Shown here piece by piece: positions 17,059 through 25,789 of a stretch of DNA of 33,457 nt (position 1 is its first letter; each line of letters starts with the position of its first letter). The position numbers were made by a program, and so were the translations under genes. The stretch covers positions 1-33,457 of IMG/VR virus record IMGVR_UViG_3300000116_000095. The stretch is one strand, 5' to 3'. Origin of the DNA: a virus. The notes under the pieces are model-generated. The model ran no database searches, was not told where the DNA came from, and saw nothing but the letters and a program-made list of their open reading frames with translations.

Positions 17059-18083
17059 AAAACTATATATTACTTTTATTTTTGGTTGCTTACTCTAATG
17101 TATATTGCCAAACTACTGATTCTTCAATTGATAAAGGCGTTGGTATCTATTACTTCACAGCTAAACCTGGTATCGTACCAGATGAGTCTTTTGGCTCTGA
17201 GATAGCAGTCAATATGCCAGCTAGAGTTTTATACTTATGGAATAGAACTGGAGCTAAGTGGGAACGATATGGCAAAATAAAATATGCTGATGGAGTTCCT
17301 AGTGGAGCACCTATAGACGATTCTTACATAGGTCAATACGACACCACTACCGGTAGGTTATATAGATGGACTGGAAACCAATGGATAACAGGATCTGAAA
17401 CTTCAATCTCTGTGGTAAGTAGTCCTATACTTTTTGATTCATCAGGCGTAATAGGTATAGACTTCGATAGATTAACTCAGGTAGATGTAGGAACCATAAC
17501 GAATACTATAATGGCCGATGAGACAGCTAGGATCGCTATAATAGATACTACTACGGCTCTGATTAATACATCAGATTTTACTGATCTACAAATAGTTAAC
17601 TTAACAGACAGGATAGTAGAAACAGACGATGCTATATCCAACATAACTAATAATGCTATCGATATTAAGAATGAATTGATAGTCAATGCTACAGGTACAG
17701 ATGCTTTTGTTAAGTATACAGGCAAAGCTCCAACATACTCTGGTAACCTAGGCATATATACTATGACGTTTGACATAGATAGTACTAATATTAAAAGTTG
17801 GAGGTTCGGAGGAGGTAGTAACGATAATATATGGGATGGTAGTGGAGACATGCAAATCAACGTAGTGTTATCTAATGCTAGTCCTACGTTGTCTGAACTC
17901 AATGCTATATTTGGAAACATACAATTTATAAATGCAGGTAACGGAGAAGTGATTAGTGATTTAAAAGCACAATTTCAAGTATCTTTATTTCAAGAAGCTA
18001 CATCATCTACTACTGTTCAGATGAGAGCTTCAAACCTAACAGGTTTTGGAACAGAGGGATTTAAAATGATTATAACGTATTAA
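17055..18083 (+). CDS. exported tail-fibre-region protein with Q-rule signal peptide
   Basis: This is a 342-residue protein. MKNYILLLFLVAYSNVYC forms a short basic start and a hydrophobic core, and predicted signal peptidase I cleavage before Q19 fits the Bacteroidetes Q-rule. The mature part begins with a region resembling fibre-tip attachment domains (YLWNRTGAKWERYG, LYRWTGNQW), then a helical/Thr-rich stalk (about 145-210) and a C-terminal beta domain. Its place directly after the baseplate genes and before collagen-like and S74 fibres implies a virion appendage. Why a phage structural protein should enter the Sec pathway is unclear. No T9SS C-terminal domain is seen. Confidence 0.6.
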   Translation: MKNYILLLFLVAYSNVYCQTTDSSIDKGVGIYYFTAKPGIVPDESFGSEIAVNMPARVLYLWNRTGAKWERYGKIKYADGVPSGAPIDDSYIGQYDTTTGRLYRWTGNQWITGSETSISVVSSPILFDSSGVIGIDFDRLTQVDVGTITNTIMADETARIAIIDTTTALINTSDFTDLQIVNLTDRIVETDDAISNITNNAIDIKNELIVNATGTDAFVKYTGKAPTYSGNLGIYTMTFDIDSTNIKSWRFGGGSNDNIWDGSGDMQINVVLSNASPTLSELNAIFGNIQFINAGNGEVISDLKAQFQVSLFQEATSSTTVQMRASNLTGFGTEGFKMIITY

Positions 18084-18085
18084 AC

Positions 18086-18853
18086 ATGAAAAGAGTTGTA
18101 TTTATATTAGTTTTAGCTTTATTAGCTTTCAACTCCTATGGACAGTTTAGAGCTAAGGTAGATTGCCAAGGTTTCACTTTGTTAGCTGATTCTACCTATA
18201 CAGGAAATTTAATAAAGTTTGTTGATCAAACCAATAATAACTTTCTGCCTATAAACACGCAAGTAGATTATGTGTTGACTGATGCTTCATATAATAACTA
18301 TGTTATTGATACTATACACAGTTATACTTTTACTAGCTTAAATGTTACAGTGACAAAATTGGAAGGAGGTAATAACTTCGCTCCATTAGGTATAAGCCAA
18401 ATAAGTAAAAACTTTGAAGAAGGCTTTATAGCTGTAGTTCCACAAAACAAAGACGGTATAAGTCCAGTTGTGAAGAGTTCAATTGAAAGTCAGAACTATA
18501 AACGAATGGCTGATTCGTTGCATTTTTTATTGGACCGGTCTATAGATTCTATAAAGTTTGAGAACGATAGCATTAGTGTTTATTACCATAGAAAGACTAC
18601 AGGTAGAATACGGTTAGGTGACGCTATAATTTCGGTAGACACCCTTACGGCGTCCTCTGGGAGTTATATAGACGTTTCTTTTGATCTACCTACCACCAAC
18701 ATAGAAAACGAATTAGAGGTCATTAGAGATGGCTTTTCGTGCTCTTACTTGAGAGACTATACAATAGGATTAGATGGTGCTGGAGATAGAAGACGGATAA
18801 CATTTGTGATTGATTTGCTATATGAATTTGTAAGAGTAAATTTAAGATTATGA
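18086..18853 (+). CDS. exported hypothetical protein in fibre operon
   Basis: This is a 255-residue protein starting two bases after the previous stop. MKRVVFILVLALLAFNSYG is a clear signal peptide, with predicted cleavage before Q20. The mature protein is beta-rich, with one charged helical segment around 145-170 (MADSLHFLLDRSIDSI) and a C-terminal strand-rich part. No family is recognised. It is coupled to the next exported gene by ATGA overlap. A fibre accessory or surface protein is likely from context only. Confidence 0.55.
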   Translation: MKRVVFILVLALLAFNSYGQFRAKVDCQGFTLLADSTYTGNLIKFVDQTNNNFLPINTQVDYVLTDASYNNYVIDTIHSYTFTSLNVTVTKLEGGNNFAPLGISQISKNFEEGFIAVVPQNKDGISPVVKSSIESQNYKRMADSLHFLLDRSIDSIKFENDSISVYYHRKTTGRIRLGDAIISVDTLTASSGSYIDVSFDLPTTNIENELEVIRDGFSCSYLRDYTIGLDGAGDRRRITFVIDLLYEFVRVNLRL

Positions 18854-19443
18854 GAAAAATATTTATAGCTTTTATGTTTTTGTATGCTGTTAACTTATCA
18901 GCTCAGGTACCATGCTCAGTAGACAGTATAGGTATTAAAGACTGTGTGATAGGTGAATACCAATATATTATACCTGTTTTTGTAGGTACTACTGGAATAG
19001 CAGATAGTGTGAAGGTAGAAGCTACAGGTTTAGACTACGACTTTCAAACACAGTACTTTAGAATGTATCAATCTTTTTCAAATCCAGGTAATGTAAATAG
19101 CTTTCATTTTCCTATCTATAGTTATGCAGATCAGATAGTAAATAATGTGGATGTAAAAGTAACATTGATTGGAGGTACGTGTGATGAGTCTACGGATTTT
19201 TTAATGGTTACACTAGGTATAGATGATCCACTATGCTTTTGTACTGAGTTTAGAGTTTTAACAGGTACGCTTAATGCGAATAAGCTATATTATGCTAGTG
19301 ACTACATAAGCAGTAGTCAAAACATTCTGAACGGAAATACTGTTTTATATTCAGCAAATAATTATGTAGAATTAACCGATGGCTTTATCTTAGAAAATGA
19401 TGCTATCTTAGAAATAAATGATACAGGATGCGTATTAAACTAA
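18850..19443 (+). CDS. exported protein with adhesin-like C-terminal beta stack
   Basis: This is a 197-residue protein with signal peptide MRKIFIAFMFLYAVNLSA, cleaved before Q19. The mature part has two pieces: an Ig-like beta region (about 25-130), then a C-terminal segment with periodic repeats (NANKLYYASDYISSS, YSANNYVELTDGFILE) ending NDTGC. That periodic pattern, ending in Gly/aromatic-rich strands and a final Cys, resembles the '3-coathanger stack' type domains found near the ends of Bacteroidota secreted proteins. Seven Cys residues in the mature region could form disulphides, consistent with export. The end overlaps the next gene by 16 bases. Confidence 0.55.
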   Translation: MRKIFIAFMFLYAVNLSAQVPCSVDSIGIKDCVIGEYQYIIPVFVGTTGIADSVKVEATGLDYDFQTQYFRMYQSFSNPGNVNSFHFPIYSYADQIVNNVDVKVTLIGGTCDESTDFLMVTLGIDDPLCFCTEFRVLTGTLNANKLYYASDYISSSQNILNGNTVLYSANNYVELTDGFILENDAILEINDTGCVLN

Positions 19444-21980
19444 TTATATTTTTCAGTTTATTTTGCTTTATGCTTTCAGCACAGAATGAAGGTATGAACT
19501 ACTATTTGATTAAGCCAGCTCCTAATCAAGGGTATGTTTTGTATTCAGCCGATATGGGAGGTAGGTTTTCTCCTGCTCTACTATCAGAGTTAGTTGACAC
19601 TTCAGGTGTGGGACTAGACTCTATAGTTACTCAAAACCAGATGGTTGCCATATCGCCTATGCTTACACAAGGTGGAGATACTACAGGAACCATTTTTATG
19701 TTATCCGGTTCAGGTGGTCAACTATATTATAAAAAAGGCTGGGGCGTTGATATTCAAACAGACGGATTGAGTACGATTATTAATTCTGATTCGACTACCT
19801 TAGATCTAAGATTCTTTAAACTAAATACTGGAAATGCTGTATTAGACACTCTAGGTTTTATAGCTGATACTCTAGATGTATTTAGAGATTCAATCGATAG
19901 TCATGAAGAAAGGTTAGACACAATAGAAGCAAATATCAGTGATAACCAAACACTAAGTTTTGTGTTTCCAGACCTTACTATCTTAAGAGGAAATACTGTT
20001 AGCCTTTCATCTTTAAGGGAGTGGGCTAACATAACAGGTAAACCAGCTACCTTTGCTCCGTCAAGCCATACACACATTGAAAGTGAAATAACAGATCTCA
20101 CTCACTTCACTTTCGCTGATGTATTAGCTGCAGACGGAACAGGTAGTACTTTAGATGCTGATTTCCTAGATGGACAAACAGGCACTTACTATCTAGATAA
20201 TACAGATGGCCAGTTAGTCAGTTGGGATGCTGTGCTTAATCAACTCACAATATCAGGAGGTAACACAACTACTTTAACAGGTTTCTCAGAATCAAGTCAT
20301 ACACATACGGAAGCTAATATAACAGATTTAGACCACTATACAGACGCTGATATAAGTGGAAGTGAAACAGCTTTTAGCGGATGGGATAAAGATGTTAGTG
20401 ATGACTTTGATGGGGTATATTCTAGTTTAACAGGTAAACCAACGACAATCAGTGAAGCTCAGGCGAGTGCCATAACAGCTAATACTGCTAAGGTCACATA
20501 CCCTAGTGCTGATGCCTCTAAACTCTCAGGAATAGCAGCAGGAGCTGAAGTCAATGTACAGAGTGATTGGAATGCAGTTTCAGGTGATGCTCTTATATTA
20601 AATAAACCTAGTTTGTTTGATGGTAACTATAATTCACTTTCAAATTTACCTAGTCTGTTTGATGGTAACTATAATTCACTTTCAAATTTACCTAGTCTGT
20701 TTTCTGGTAGTTATACAGACTTAATAAATAAGCCTACAATAAACAATCTTATTACAACTGGATTAGGTTTAGATTTAGAGGCAATAAATACAGAACTTTA
20801 TTTGAATTTTGCAGAATTGCCCACGGATGACACTCCTATAAGTACCTCTTATTTTGTGTATGCTGATGCTACAGAAGAAAAGAAAATTTCATTAACAGAA
20901 TTTAATGCTGTTATAGCCCCTACATGGGCAAATGTTTCAGGAAAGCCTACGACAATCACAGCAGGACAAGCAAGCGCAATAACGGCGAACACGGCAAAGA
21001 ATACCTATCCAAGTGCGGATGCTACAAAATTGGCGGGAATTGCCACAGGTGCGGAGGTCAATGTAAATGCGGATTGGGATGCCACTACAGGGGATGCCTT
21101 GGTTTTGAACAAGCCTAGTCTGTTTTCTGGTAGTTATACAGATTTAACAAATAAGCCTACTATAAACAACTTAGCAAGCGCCAACCAAACACAAACGGGC
21201 GCAAATGGAAGTACTAGAATATATAGTTACTATAATAAAGGGCTTTGGTTTGCTTCTAGTGGTACAGGTAGCGCATTCACGGTGCAAGCAAAAGATATAG
21301 GAATTGCAGCAACAGCAGGAGGCAGTATTTTAATAGATGGGGAAGGCGGTACAGTAAATATTCAGCCAGCCAGTGGTACGAATGTGGGCGGATTTATGAA
21401 AAATATAACTACATTTGGACAAGTCGAATTTGAAAAAATCTTAGGTACAGATGTAACCGTTACAGACCCCACCACGGCAGGAAATAACGATTTGAATACA
21501 GCACTATCTAATATAAATAGTAATGTAGGAGCACCAGGTCAGCAAGGTCCGCAAGGTCCAGAAGGTCCAGAAGGTCCAGAAGGTCCGCAAGGTCCAGAAG
21601 GTCCAGAAGGTCCAGAAGGTCCACAAGGACCAGCAGGTGTAATAACTATAGGTTATCAAGATGTTCAGAATGGAGCAGACCCTTCATTAGCCTCTTTGAC
21701 AGGATTAAATGAATTGCATGTATCTGTTTTTAGTTCAGTAGGAGGATCAAGTCAAATATTTTTCCCAGAAGCTACTAGTGCGCTAAGAGGTAAAAAGGTT
21801 TACATTACATCTGATGGAAATGGTACATATCAAATAAATAGTGATTTTGCTAATATATACATAATGCATAAGGGAGCTGTTGGAAGCGTCCAAATAAATG
21901 ATCACAGCCCTACAACTGTAATTTGTATGAAATTAGGCTCAGGTTCAGCTTATTATTGGCAAGTCTATAAATCCAATTAA
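19428..21980 (+). CDS. tail fibre with fibre repeats and collagen-like segment; Q-rule signal peptide
   Basis: This is an 850-residue fibre. [18 protein letters not shown] is followed by Q19, a signal peptide. The body carries [12 protein letters not shown] and [12 protein letters not shown] motifs and phage-fibre repeats [17 protein letters not shown] and [15 protein letters not shown]. Tandem [14 protein letters not shown] units and repeated NKPTINN segments follow. Twelve Gly-X-Y triplets (GPQGPEG type, 21528-21638) come next, and a C-terminal domain of about 110 residues that may be the receptor-binding tip. Codon use changes sharply inside the gene (see repeats). Fibre repeats and collagen triplets normally trimerise. 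This is the leading candidate for the host-range fibre. Confidence 0.8.
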   Translation: MRIKLIIFFSLFCFMLSAQNEGMNYYLIKPAPNQGYVLYSADMGGRFSPALLSELVDTSGVGLDSIVTQNQMVAISPMLTQGGDTTGTIFMLSGSGGQLYYKKGWGVDIQTDGLSTIINSDSTTLDLRFFKLNTGNAVLDTLGFIADTLDVFRDSIDSHEERLDTIEANISDNQTLSFVFPDLTILRGNTVSLSSLREWANITGKPATFAPSSHTHIESEITDLTHFTFADVLAADGTGSTLDADFLDGQTGTYYLDNTDGQLVSWDAVLNQLTISGGNTTTLTGFSESSHTHTEANITDLDHYTDADISGSETAFSGWDKDVSDDFDGVYSSLTGKPTTISEAQASAITANTAKVTYPSADASKLSGIAAGAEVNVQSDWNAVSGDALILNKPSLFDGNYNSLSNLPSLFDGNYNSLSNLPSLFSGSYTDLINKPTINNLITTGLGLDLEAINTELYLNFAELPTDDTPISTSYFVYADATEEKKISLTEFNAVIAPTWANVSGKPTTITAGQASAITANTAKNTYPSADATKLAGIATGAEVNVNADWDATTGDALVLNKPSLFSGSYTDLTNKPTINNLASANQTQTGANGSTRIYSYYNKGLWFASSGTGSAFTVQAKDIGIAATAGGSILIDGEGGTVNIQPASGTNVGGFMKNITTFGQVEFEKILGTDVTVTDPTTAGNNDLNTALSNINSNVGAPGQQGPQGPEGPEGPEGPQGPEGPEGPEGPQGPAGVITIGYQDVQNGADPSLASLTGLNELHVSVFSSVGGSSQIFFPEATSALRGKKVYITSDGNGTYQINSDFANIYIMHKGAVGSVQINDHSPTTVICMKLGSGSAYYWQVYKSN
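20448..21174 (+). repeat. two diverged fibre repeat units with different codon use, flanked by near-identical DNA
   Basis: The unit at 20448-20618 and the unit at 20955-21125 (507 bases apart) encode closely similar peptides ([27 protein letters not shown]). Many synonymous sites nevertheless differ: TANTAK is aca gct aat act gct aag in one and acg gcg aac acg gca aag in the other. In contrast, the following segments at 20691 and 21114 (423 bases apart, in frame) are almost identical DNA over about 57 bases. This pattern suggests an imported unit joined by recombination at the shared segment. Confidence 0.75.
20616..20699 (+). repeat. 42-bp tandem repeat (2 copies) in fibre gene
   Basis: TTTGATGGTAACTATAATTC starts at 20616 and again at 20658, a 42-base period. 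Each copy encodes the 14 residues [14 protein letters not shown], and the third, partial unit at 20700 diverges to [13 protein letters not shown]. The two copies are identical and in frame, so this is a recent slippage or recombination event that lengthens the fibre. Confidence 0.9.
21528..21638 (+). repeat. collagen-like Gly-X-Y repeat in fibre
   Basis: Twelve triplets, mostly GPE and GPQ, are encoded by near-perfect 9-base units (ggtccagaa/ggtccgcaa). Such segments form collagen-like triple helices in phage fibres and match its trimeric nature. Codon repetition makes this an expansion and contraction hotspot. Confidence 0.9.
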
Positions 21981-21981
21981 C

Positions 21982-23835
21982 ATGAAAAATATAATTTTAG
22001 TTTTTCTGCTATTTGCCTTATGGCAAACATCTTATGCTCAATTAAAAGTCATCAGTGGTGATGTCCACATAGGTGGTTCTAGTCCAACCGAAAAGCTGAC
22101 TGTCAATGGAGCTATAAACCTAGGAACAACTGCTAATAGTAATGCAGGAACTATTCGATATTTGAGTAACGTATTTGAAGGGTACAACGGAACGGCTTGG
22201 GTAGATTTGTCTAGTCCTTCAAAGTGGACACTAGCAGGTAATAATATTTATTTCAATACGGGCAAGGTCGGAATAGGCGGAGCACCAGCTACAGCTTTTG
22301 AGATTAAAGACAATGGTTCACGAATGCGTTTCCAGCGTTCAAGTGCAATTGATGGAATTGTAATAGGAGATAGCGAGCAAAATTTTGCTATTGCAACAAG
22401 GGTGCAAGGAGCAGGAGCAACTCCAATCAATTCTTATTTATTTTTCAATCATAGTTTAGGCAATTTTGGCGTTAATACACTCTCCCCCACAACTGATTTT
22501 CATATTCAAGGCGACTTTAGACTAACAGGAGGGTTTTATGATAGTTTTGTTTCAACAGGTTCTATTGGACAAATATTGACTTCAACTATTACGGGCACAA
22601 AATGGAGAAATTTATCGGAATTAGGGCAATGGTTAGAAAGCGGCAGTAATCTATATACTTTGGGTAATGTAGGCATAGGCACAACAACACCATTCGCAAA
22701 ACTAGACGTAAACGGTGATGCCTTAATAAGCAGCATCGACATAGGCAAAGGGAATAATGAATTATCAGATAATACCGTTTTTGGCGTATTGGCAGGAACG
22801 GCAATAACAAGCGGAAACTACAATACTTTTATAGGGAAAAATACAGGCATAGCGAACACGACAGGCGAAAAAAATACATTTTTCGGCAGACAAGCAGGGT
22901 ATAGTAATATAACAGGTAGCGATAATGTATTTATAGGACACCAAGCAGGGTATAACGAGACAGGCAGCGACAAGCTATATATAGACAATTCTAGTACCTC
23001 AACGCCCTTGATAGGGGGTGATTTTGCTACGGATGAAATAACGGTAAATGGGGATTTAATCGTAAAAAGTGGGGAGGGTATTAGTCTACCAACAGCAGGA
23101 AACGGAATAGGGTTTGGCTCAAGTGACCTATCCAACGAGACTTGGAAAATGGAGTGGGGAGGTAATAGGGAGTTATCTTATTATAGAAATGATACTAACA
23201 AAGTAGCTGGATGGGTAGGAGTATCTACCCAAGGCGCCCGTTTTGCAATGTATCAATTTTCTTTAAGAGGGACGGCAGACAATAACCCCGCCTATTCTTT
23301 TTTACAGGATGGCGATACTGGTCTAGTTCGATATGACGCAGATGAAGTCGGGCTAGTGACGGGCGGAGTAACTAGATTAATTTGCATGGCAGACGGTGAC
23401 ACGGGAATAGGAACGGACGCACCAAGCGAAAAGCTAGACGTTAACGGGAACGCCCGATTTAGGTCGATAGGTTCGGGAACAAGTTCGGGGGCTTTGCACT
23501 ATGAAAGTGACGGAACATTGACTACAAATACTTCTGACATAAGATTGAAAAAGAACATAACTAGAATCAAGTCTCCAATCAAAAAGGTACAACGCCTAAG
23601 AGGTGTAAAGTATAGTTGGAAAGACAGCAACGATGCGAGTAGACAAATAGGATTAATTGCACAAGAGGTAGAAAAAGTAGTTCCTGAGTTAGTTTTTACT
23701 AATCCAGTTGATGGCTATAAAGGAGTACACTACGATAAAGTAGTAGCTCTATTGATAGAAGCTATGAAAGGACAGCAGATACAGATTGAAGCTTTGCAAA
23801 AAGAAGTAAAAAGGTTATTAAAAAAAAGTCGTTAA
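21982..23835 (+). CDS. tail fibre with C-terminal Peptidase_S74 chaperone; Q-rule signal peptide
   Basis: This is a 617-residue protein. MKNIILVFLLFALWQTSYA precedes Q20, a signal peptide. The body has repeated fibre motifs (VGIGTTTPFAKLDVNG, GIGTDAPSEKLDVNG) and YadA-like beta-helix units (NTFIGKNTG, NTFFGRQAGYSN, NVFIGHQAGYNE; 22820-22990). The last 100 residues begin SDIRLKKNI and contain GVKYSWK, QIGLIAQEVEKVVPEL and YDKVVALLIEAMK. This is the intramolecular chaperone auto-processing domain (S74), which trimerises fibres and cuts itself off before S518. A terminal coiled coil follows. Codon choice in 22680-23470 is richer in GGC/ACG/GCA than in the tail genes, suggesting an acquired body on a native C-terminus. 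Confidence 0.88.
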   Translation: MKNIILVFLLFALWQTSYAQLKVISGDVHIGGSSPTEKLTVNGAINLGTTANSNAGTIRYLSNVFEGYNGTAWVDLSSPSKWTLAGNNIYFNTGKVGIGGAPATAFEIKDNGSRMRFQRSSAIDGIVIGDSEQNFAIATRVQGAGATPINSYLFFNHSLGNFGVNTLSPTTDFHIQGDFRLTGGFYDSFVSTGSIGQILTSTITGTKWRNLSELGQWLESGSNLYTLGNVGIGTTTPFAKLDVNGDALISSIDIGKGNNELSDNTVFGVLAGTAITSGNYNTFIGKNTGIANTTGEKNTFFGRQAGYSNITGSDNVFIGHQAGYNETGSDKLYIDNSSTSTPLIGGDFATDEITVNGDLIVKSGEGISLPTAGNGIGFGSSDLSNETWKMEWGGNRELSYYRNDTNKVAGWVGVSTQGARFAMYQFSLRGTADNNPAYSFLQDGDTGLVRYDADEVGLVTGGVTRLICMADGDTGIGTDAPSEKLDVNGNARFRSIGSGTSSGALHYESDGTLTTNTSDIRLKKNITRIKSPIKKVQRLRGVKYSWKDSNDASRQIGLIAQEVEKVVPELVFTNPVDGYKGVHYDKVVALLIEAMKGQQIQIEALQKEVKRLLKKSR

Positions 23836-23868
23836 ATCATAAATCATTAAAATTAAAAACTTATAAAC

Positions 23869-24522
23869 ATGAAAAAGCTATTATTCTTAAATATATTCAT
23901 ACTCATTTTAGTAAGTCTTAGCGCACAAAATTACGAGCTGGTAAAAGACCCCGTAGATACAACGTTATTTATTATTAGTCAAAGTGAAGATTTACAACCA
24001 GCCGAGGACCAGGAGGCAACGGGCAAAGATTCTGCCAGAACGCTAAATAAATTATTTAGGCTAATTGGTAACGAATATTTGAATATTTCGCAATTAGAAC
24101 AGGAACTTGAAAGAGCAAAAAAGAGCCTAAAAACATTAGTGAAATTACCCGAGAAAATCAATCCAGATACTAGCTATTCAGATTTTGCAGAAGCAAAGCA
24201 CCTTAACAAATGGCTTGGCGAATACAAGTTTTTTGTTGAAACAGTAGATACTTTTGACGTAGTGATTGACCAGACAGCAGGGGGCAACGTGCGAATAAAA
24301 GAAGATATAACACCAGCCAACGCCGCAAGGAAATACAATATTTCGATTAATTCAGAAAGAGGTCTAACTATAAAAAAACTGGACATAGGCGATATTGAAT
24401 ATAAAATAAATTTGAATCAAAACCCACTTAATCCGAGGGTATTCAATTCGAGCAACTACGATGTAAAAAGCATCAATTCGAGCATATTTATACCACGTGT
24501 AAAACTACGGCGCAAAAAGTAA
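23869..24522 (+). CDS. exported hypothetical protein after fibre genes
   Basis: This is a 217-residue protein. MKKLLFLNIFILILVSLSA precedes Q20, a signal peptide. A coiled-coil segment (ISQLEQELERAKKSLKTLVK, about 65-85) lies in the first half, and the second half has beta-prone and basic stretches ending RVKLRRKK. No family is recognised. The 33-base upstream gap is AT-rich with no Shine-Dalgarno site. It could be a fibre chaperone, a periplasmic lysis helper or a surface protein; only the export signal and coiled coil are seen. Confidence 0.5.
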   Translation: MKKLLFLNIFILILVSLSAQNYELVKDPVDTTLFIISQSEDLQPAEDQEATGKDSARTLNKLFRLIGNEYLNISQLEQELERAKKSLKTLVKLPEKINPDTSYSDFAEAKHLNKWLGEYKFFVETVDTFDVVIDQTAGGNVRIKEDITPANAARKYNISINSERGLTIKKLDIGDIEYKINLNQNPLNPRVFNSSNYDVKSINSSIFIPRVKLRRKK

Positions 24523-24558
24523 AAACCTTTTATTATCTATCTACAAAATTATAAATCC

Positions 24559-24852
24559 ATGCAACAGGTTATCCAAACAATCAAAGAAAGTTGGGAGGCA
24601 ATCGCCGTAATTATTACGGGTTTAGGGGGATTTGTTGGGACATACTTAAAATGGAAAAGAGACCAAAATAAATCCACTGCTATGCTTTACCAAGAGTTAG
24701 AAAGGTTAAAAAAGCTTATCATAGAGAAAGTTCCAAAGGATATACAGAATGCTCAGACAATAGCAGAGCAAAATTCTCTATTGGAACAGCTTAAAGAACA
24801 TTGTCCAGAATGCTACGAAAAAATTAAAAAGCTAAACAATGTGCAATATTAA
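24559..24852 (+). CDS. small membrane protein with cytoplasmic or periplasmic coiled coil (lysis-module candidate)
   Basis: This 97-residue protein has one hydrophobic segment at about 12-30 (AIAVIITGLGGFVGTYLKW), then a basic stretch and a charged coiled coil. HCPEC occurs near residue 80. A short N-terminus, one membrane helix and a coiled coil resemble phage lysis accessory proteins (antiholin/spanin-like). It lacks the lipobox or cleavable signal of its neighbours. It lies between exported fibre-region genes and a probable holin and overlaps the following gene by 14 bases. Confidence 0.5.
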   Translation: MQQVIQTIKESWEAIAVIITGLGGFVGTYLKWKRDQNKSTAMLYQELERLKKLIIEKVPKDIQNAQTIAEQNSLLEQLKEHCPECYEKIKKLNNVQY

Positions 24853-25249
24853 AGATGCTTTAGTAATAATCTCTGACATAAATCTCATATTGAGCTTAAA
24901 ATGGGATAATTTCATCTCATTTGAAAAGATTAAGTCTTGGCCTTTAGATGAGACTAGGAGTATAGAAGGAGTAGTAAACGTTAATATTCTACACAGCAAT
25001 ACGCATTGTAGGTTTTTAACTATAGTTCCTCCATTGAAATCCTTTAACATTCATTGGCATGATTGTTTTAAAACATGTAATGTTTTATCAGGCACAATGG
25101 TTGATGCAGAGAAAAATACAAAGCACAAAGTTGGAGAAACATCCAGCTACAAAGCTTTTGAGAAGCACATTCCTAGTAACCCTAGTGGTACCGACTATTT
25201 GTACCTAATAGTGGACTTTTATTCGCGTTCTAAGGAATCCTTTTTTTAA
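24839..25249 (+). CDS. cupin-like small protein of unknown role
   Basis: This 136-residue protein has a segment at about 65-90, PPLKSFNIHWHDCFKTCNVLSG, that matches the cupin motif pattern P-P-x5-H-W-H-D-x2-K-x3-V-L-x-G. A later segment KVGETSSYKAFEKH (about 97-110) could supply further metal-binding or core residues. This fits a metal-binding cupin fold. No enzyme is implied. The start ATG lies inside the upstream gene. Composition is Cys- and His-rich (HCRFL, HDCFKTC). A cupin in a phage lysis/fibre operon is unexpected. Function is unknown; fold assignment is moderate. Confidence 0.5.
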   Translation: MCNIKDALVIISDINLILSLKWDNFISFEKIKSWPLDETRSIEGVVNVNILHSNTHCRFLTIVPPLKSFNIHWHDCFKTCNVLSGTMVDAEKNTKHKVGETSSYKAFEKHIPSNPSGTDYLYLIVDFYSRSKESFF

Positions 25250-25344
25250 TTCCATGTATTCCTATGGAAAATTTAATTGGACCCCTTAGGTCTATTGTTA
25301 TGTATATTAGAATTAATTATTTATTCACATTAAAATTCATAAAC

Positions 25345-25767
25345 ATGAAGTTCCTAAAGAATTTAATATTATTCACGTGCTTGAGCATATTCTCATGCAC
25401 AGCTTTTTCACAATCAGTGGCAGATAGCGAAGCACCTACTACTGAGACATCTGTTCAGATAGATGTACCAAACGGAGACGTATTCGATGGCGAAAAGCCT
25501 GATTTAGATCTAATTTTGAATTGGTACAATGGCCTTATAGCTTTATTAACAATGCTATGGGGGTTCATTGCCAAAGCTTTCAAGATAGATAAGAAAGTAA
25601 ATAACTTTGTATTTGTAGTCCTAGCAGGTGGAATTGCTATTATAGCTATATTTGTATATTGGGGACTAGCCGGTGGGATAACAGCTGCTCTATCAGTTTT
25701 AACAGCTATGGGGATTTTTGACCTATTCAAAGGCGGAGTTAAACTAACAGCGAAAAAAGAATCATAG
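25345..25767 (+). CDS. probable holin with Q-rule signal peptide
   Basis: This is a 140-residue protein from ATG 25345; the frame is open to 25264, but that extension lacks a signal-like start. The N-terminus MKFLKNLILFTCLSIFSCTAFS has a hydrophobic core and predicted cleavage before Q23. A second possibility is lipidation at C18. Acidic residues follow, then a hydrophobic helix (about 58-78), a short basic loop (KIDKK) and a long hydrophobic stretch (about 87-128) ending in a basic tail. Size, two or three membrane spans and position at the end of the late operon suit a holin. Bases 25250-25344 upstream are AT-rich, with a weak 6-bp hairpin (25250-25269) and no clear promoter. Confidence 0.6.
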   Translation: MKFLKNLILFTCLSIFSCTAFSQSVADSEAPTTETSVQIDVPNGDVFDGEKPDLDLILNWYNGLIALLTMLWGFIAKAFKIDKKVNNFVFVVLAGGIAIIAIFVYWGLAGGITAALSVLTAMGIFDLFKGGVKLTAKKES

Positions 25768-25789
25768 TCTTCGTGTTTAATTGAAAATA

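Noticed and set aside
20924-21118. Gly/Cys-rich ORF in another + frame of the fibre gene
   Set aside because: It is a shadow frame created by the GC-richer codon use of the imported fibre unit.
19428-23835. Diversity-generating retroelement targeting the fibre genes
   Set aside because: No reverse transcriptase gene or template/variable repeat pair with adenine-specific changes is present in the window.
25264-25344. Longer form of the holin from ATG 25264
   Set aside because: The added residues would bury the signal peptide that starts at 25345 and lie over an AT-rich leader.
17055-25767. Type IX secretion C-terminal sorting domains on the exported fibre proteins
   Set aside because: I looked for the usual C-terminal basic/hydrophobic motif and saw none; the ends are fibre tips, a coiled coil or basic tails.
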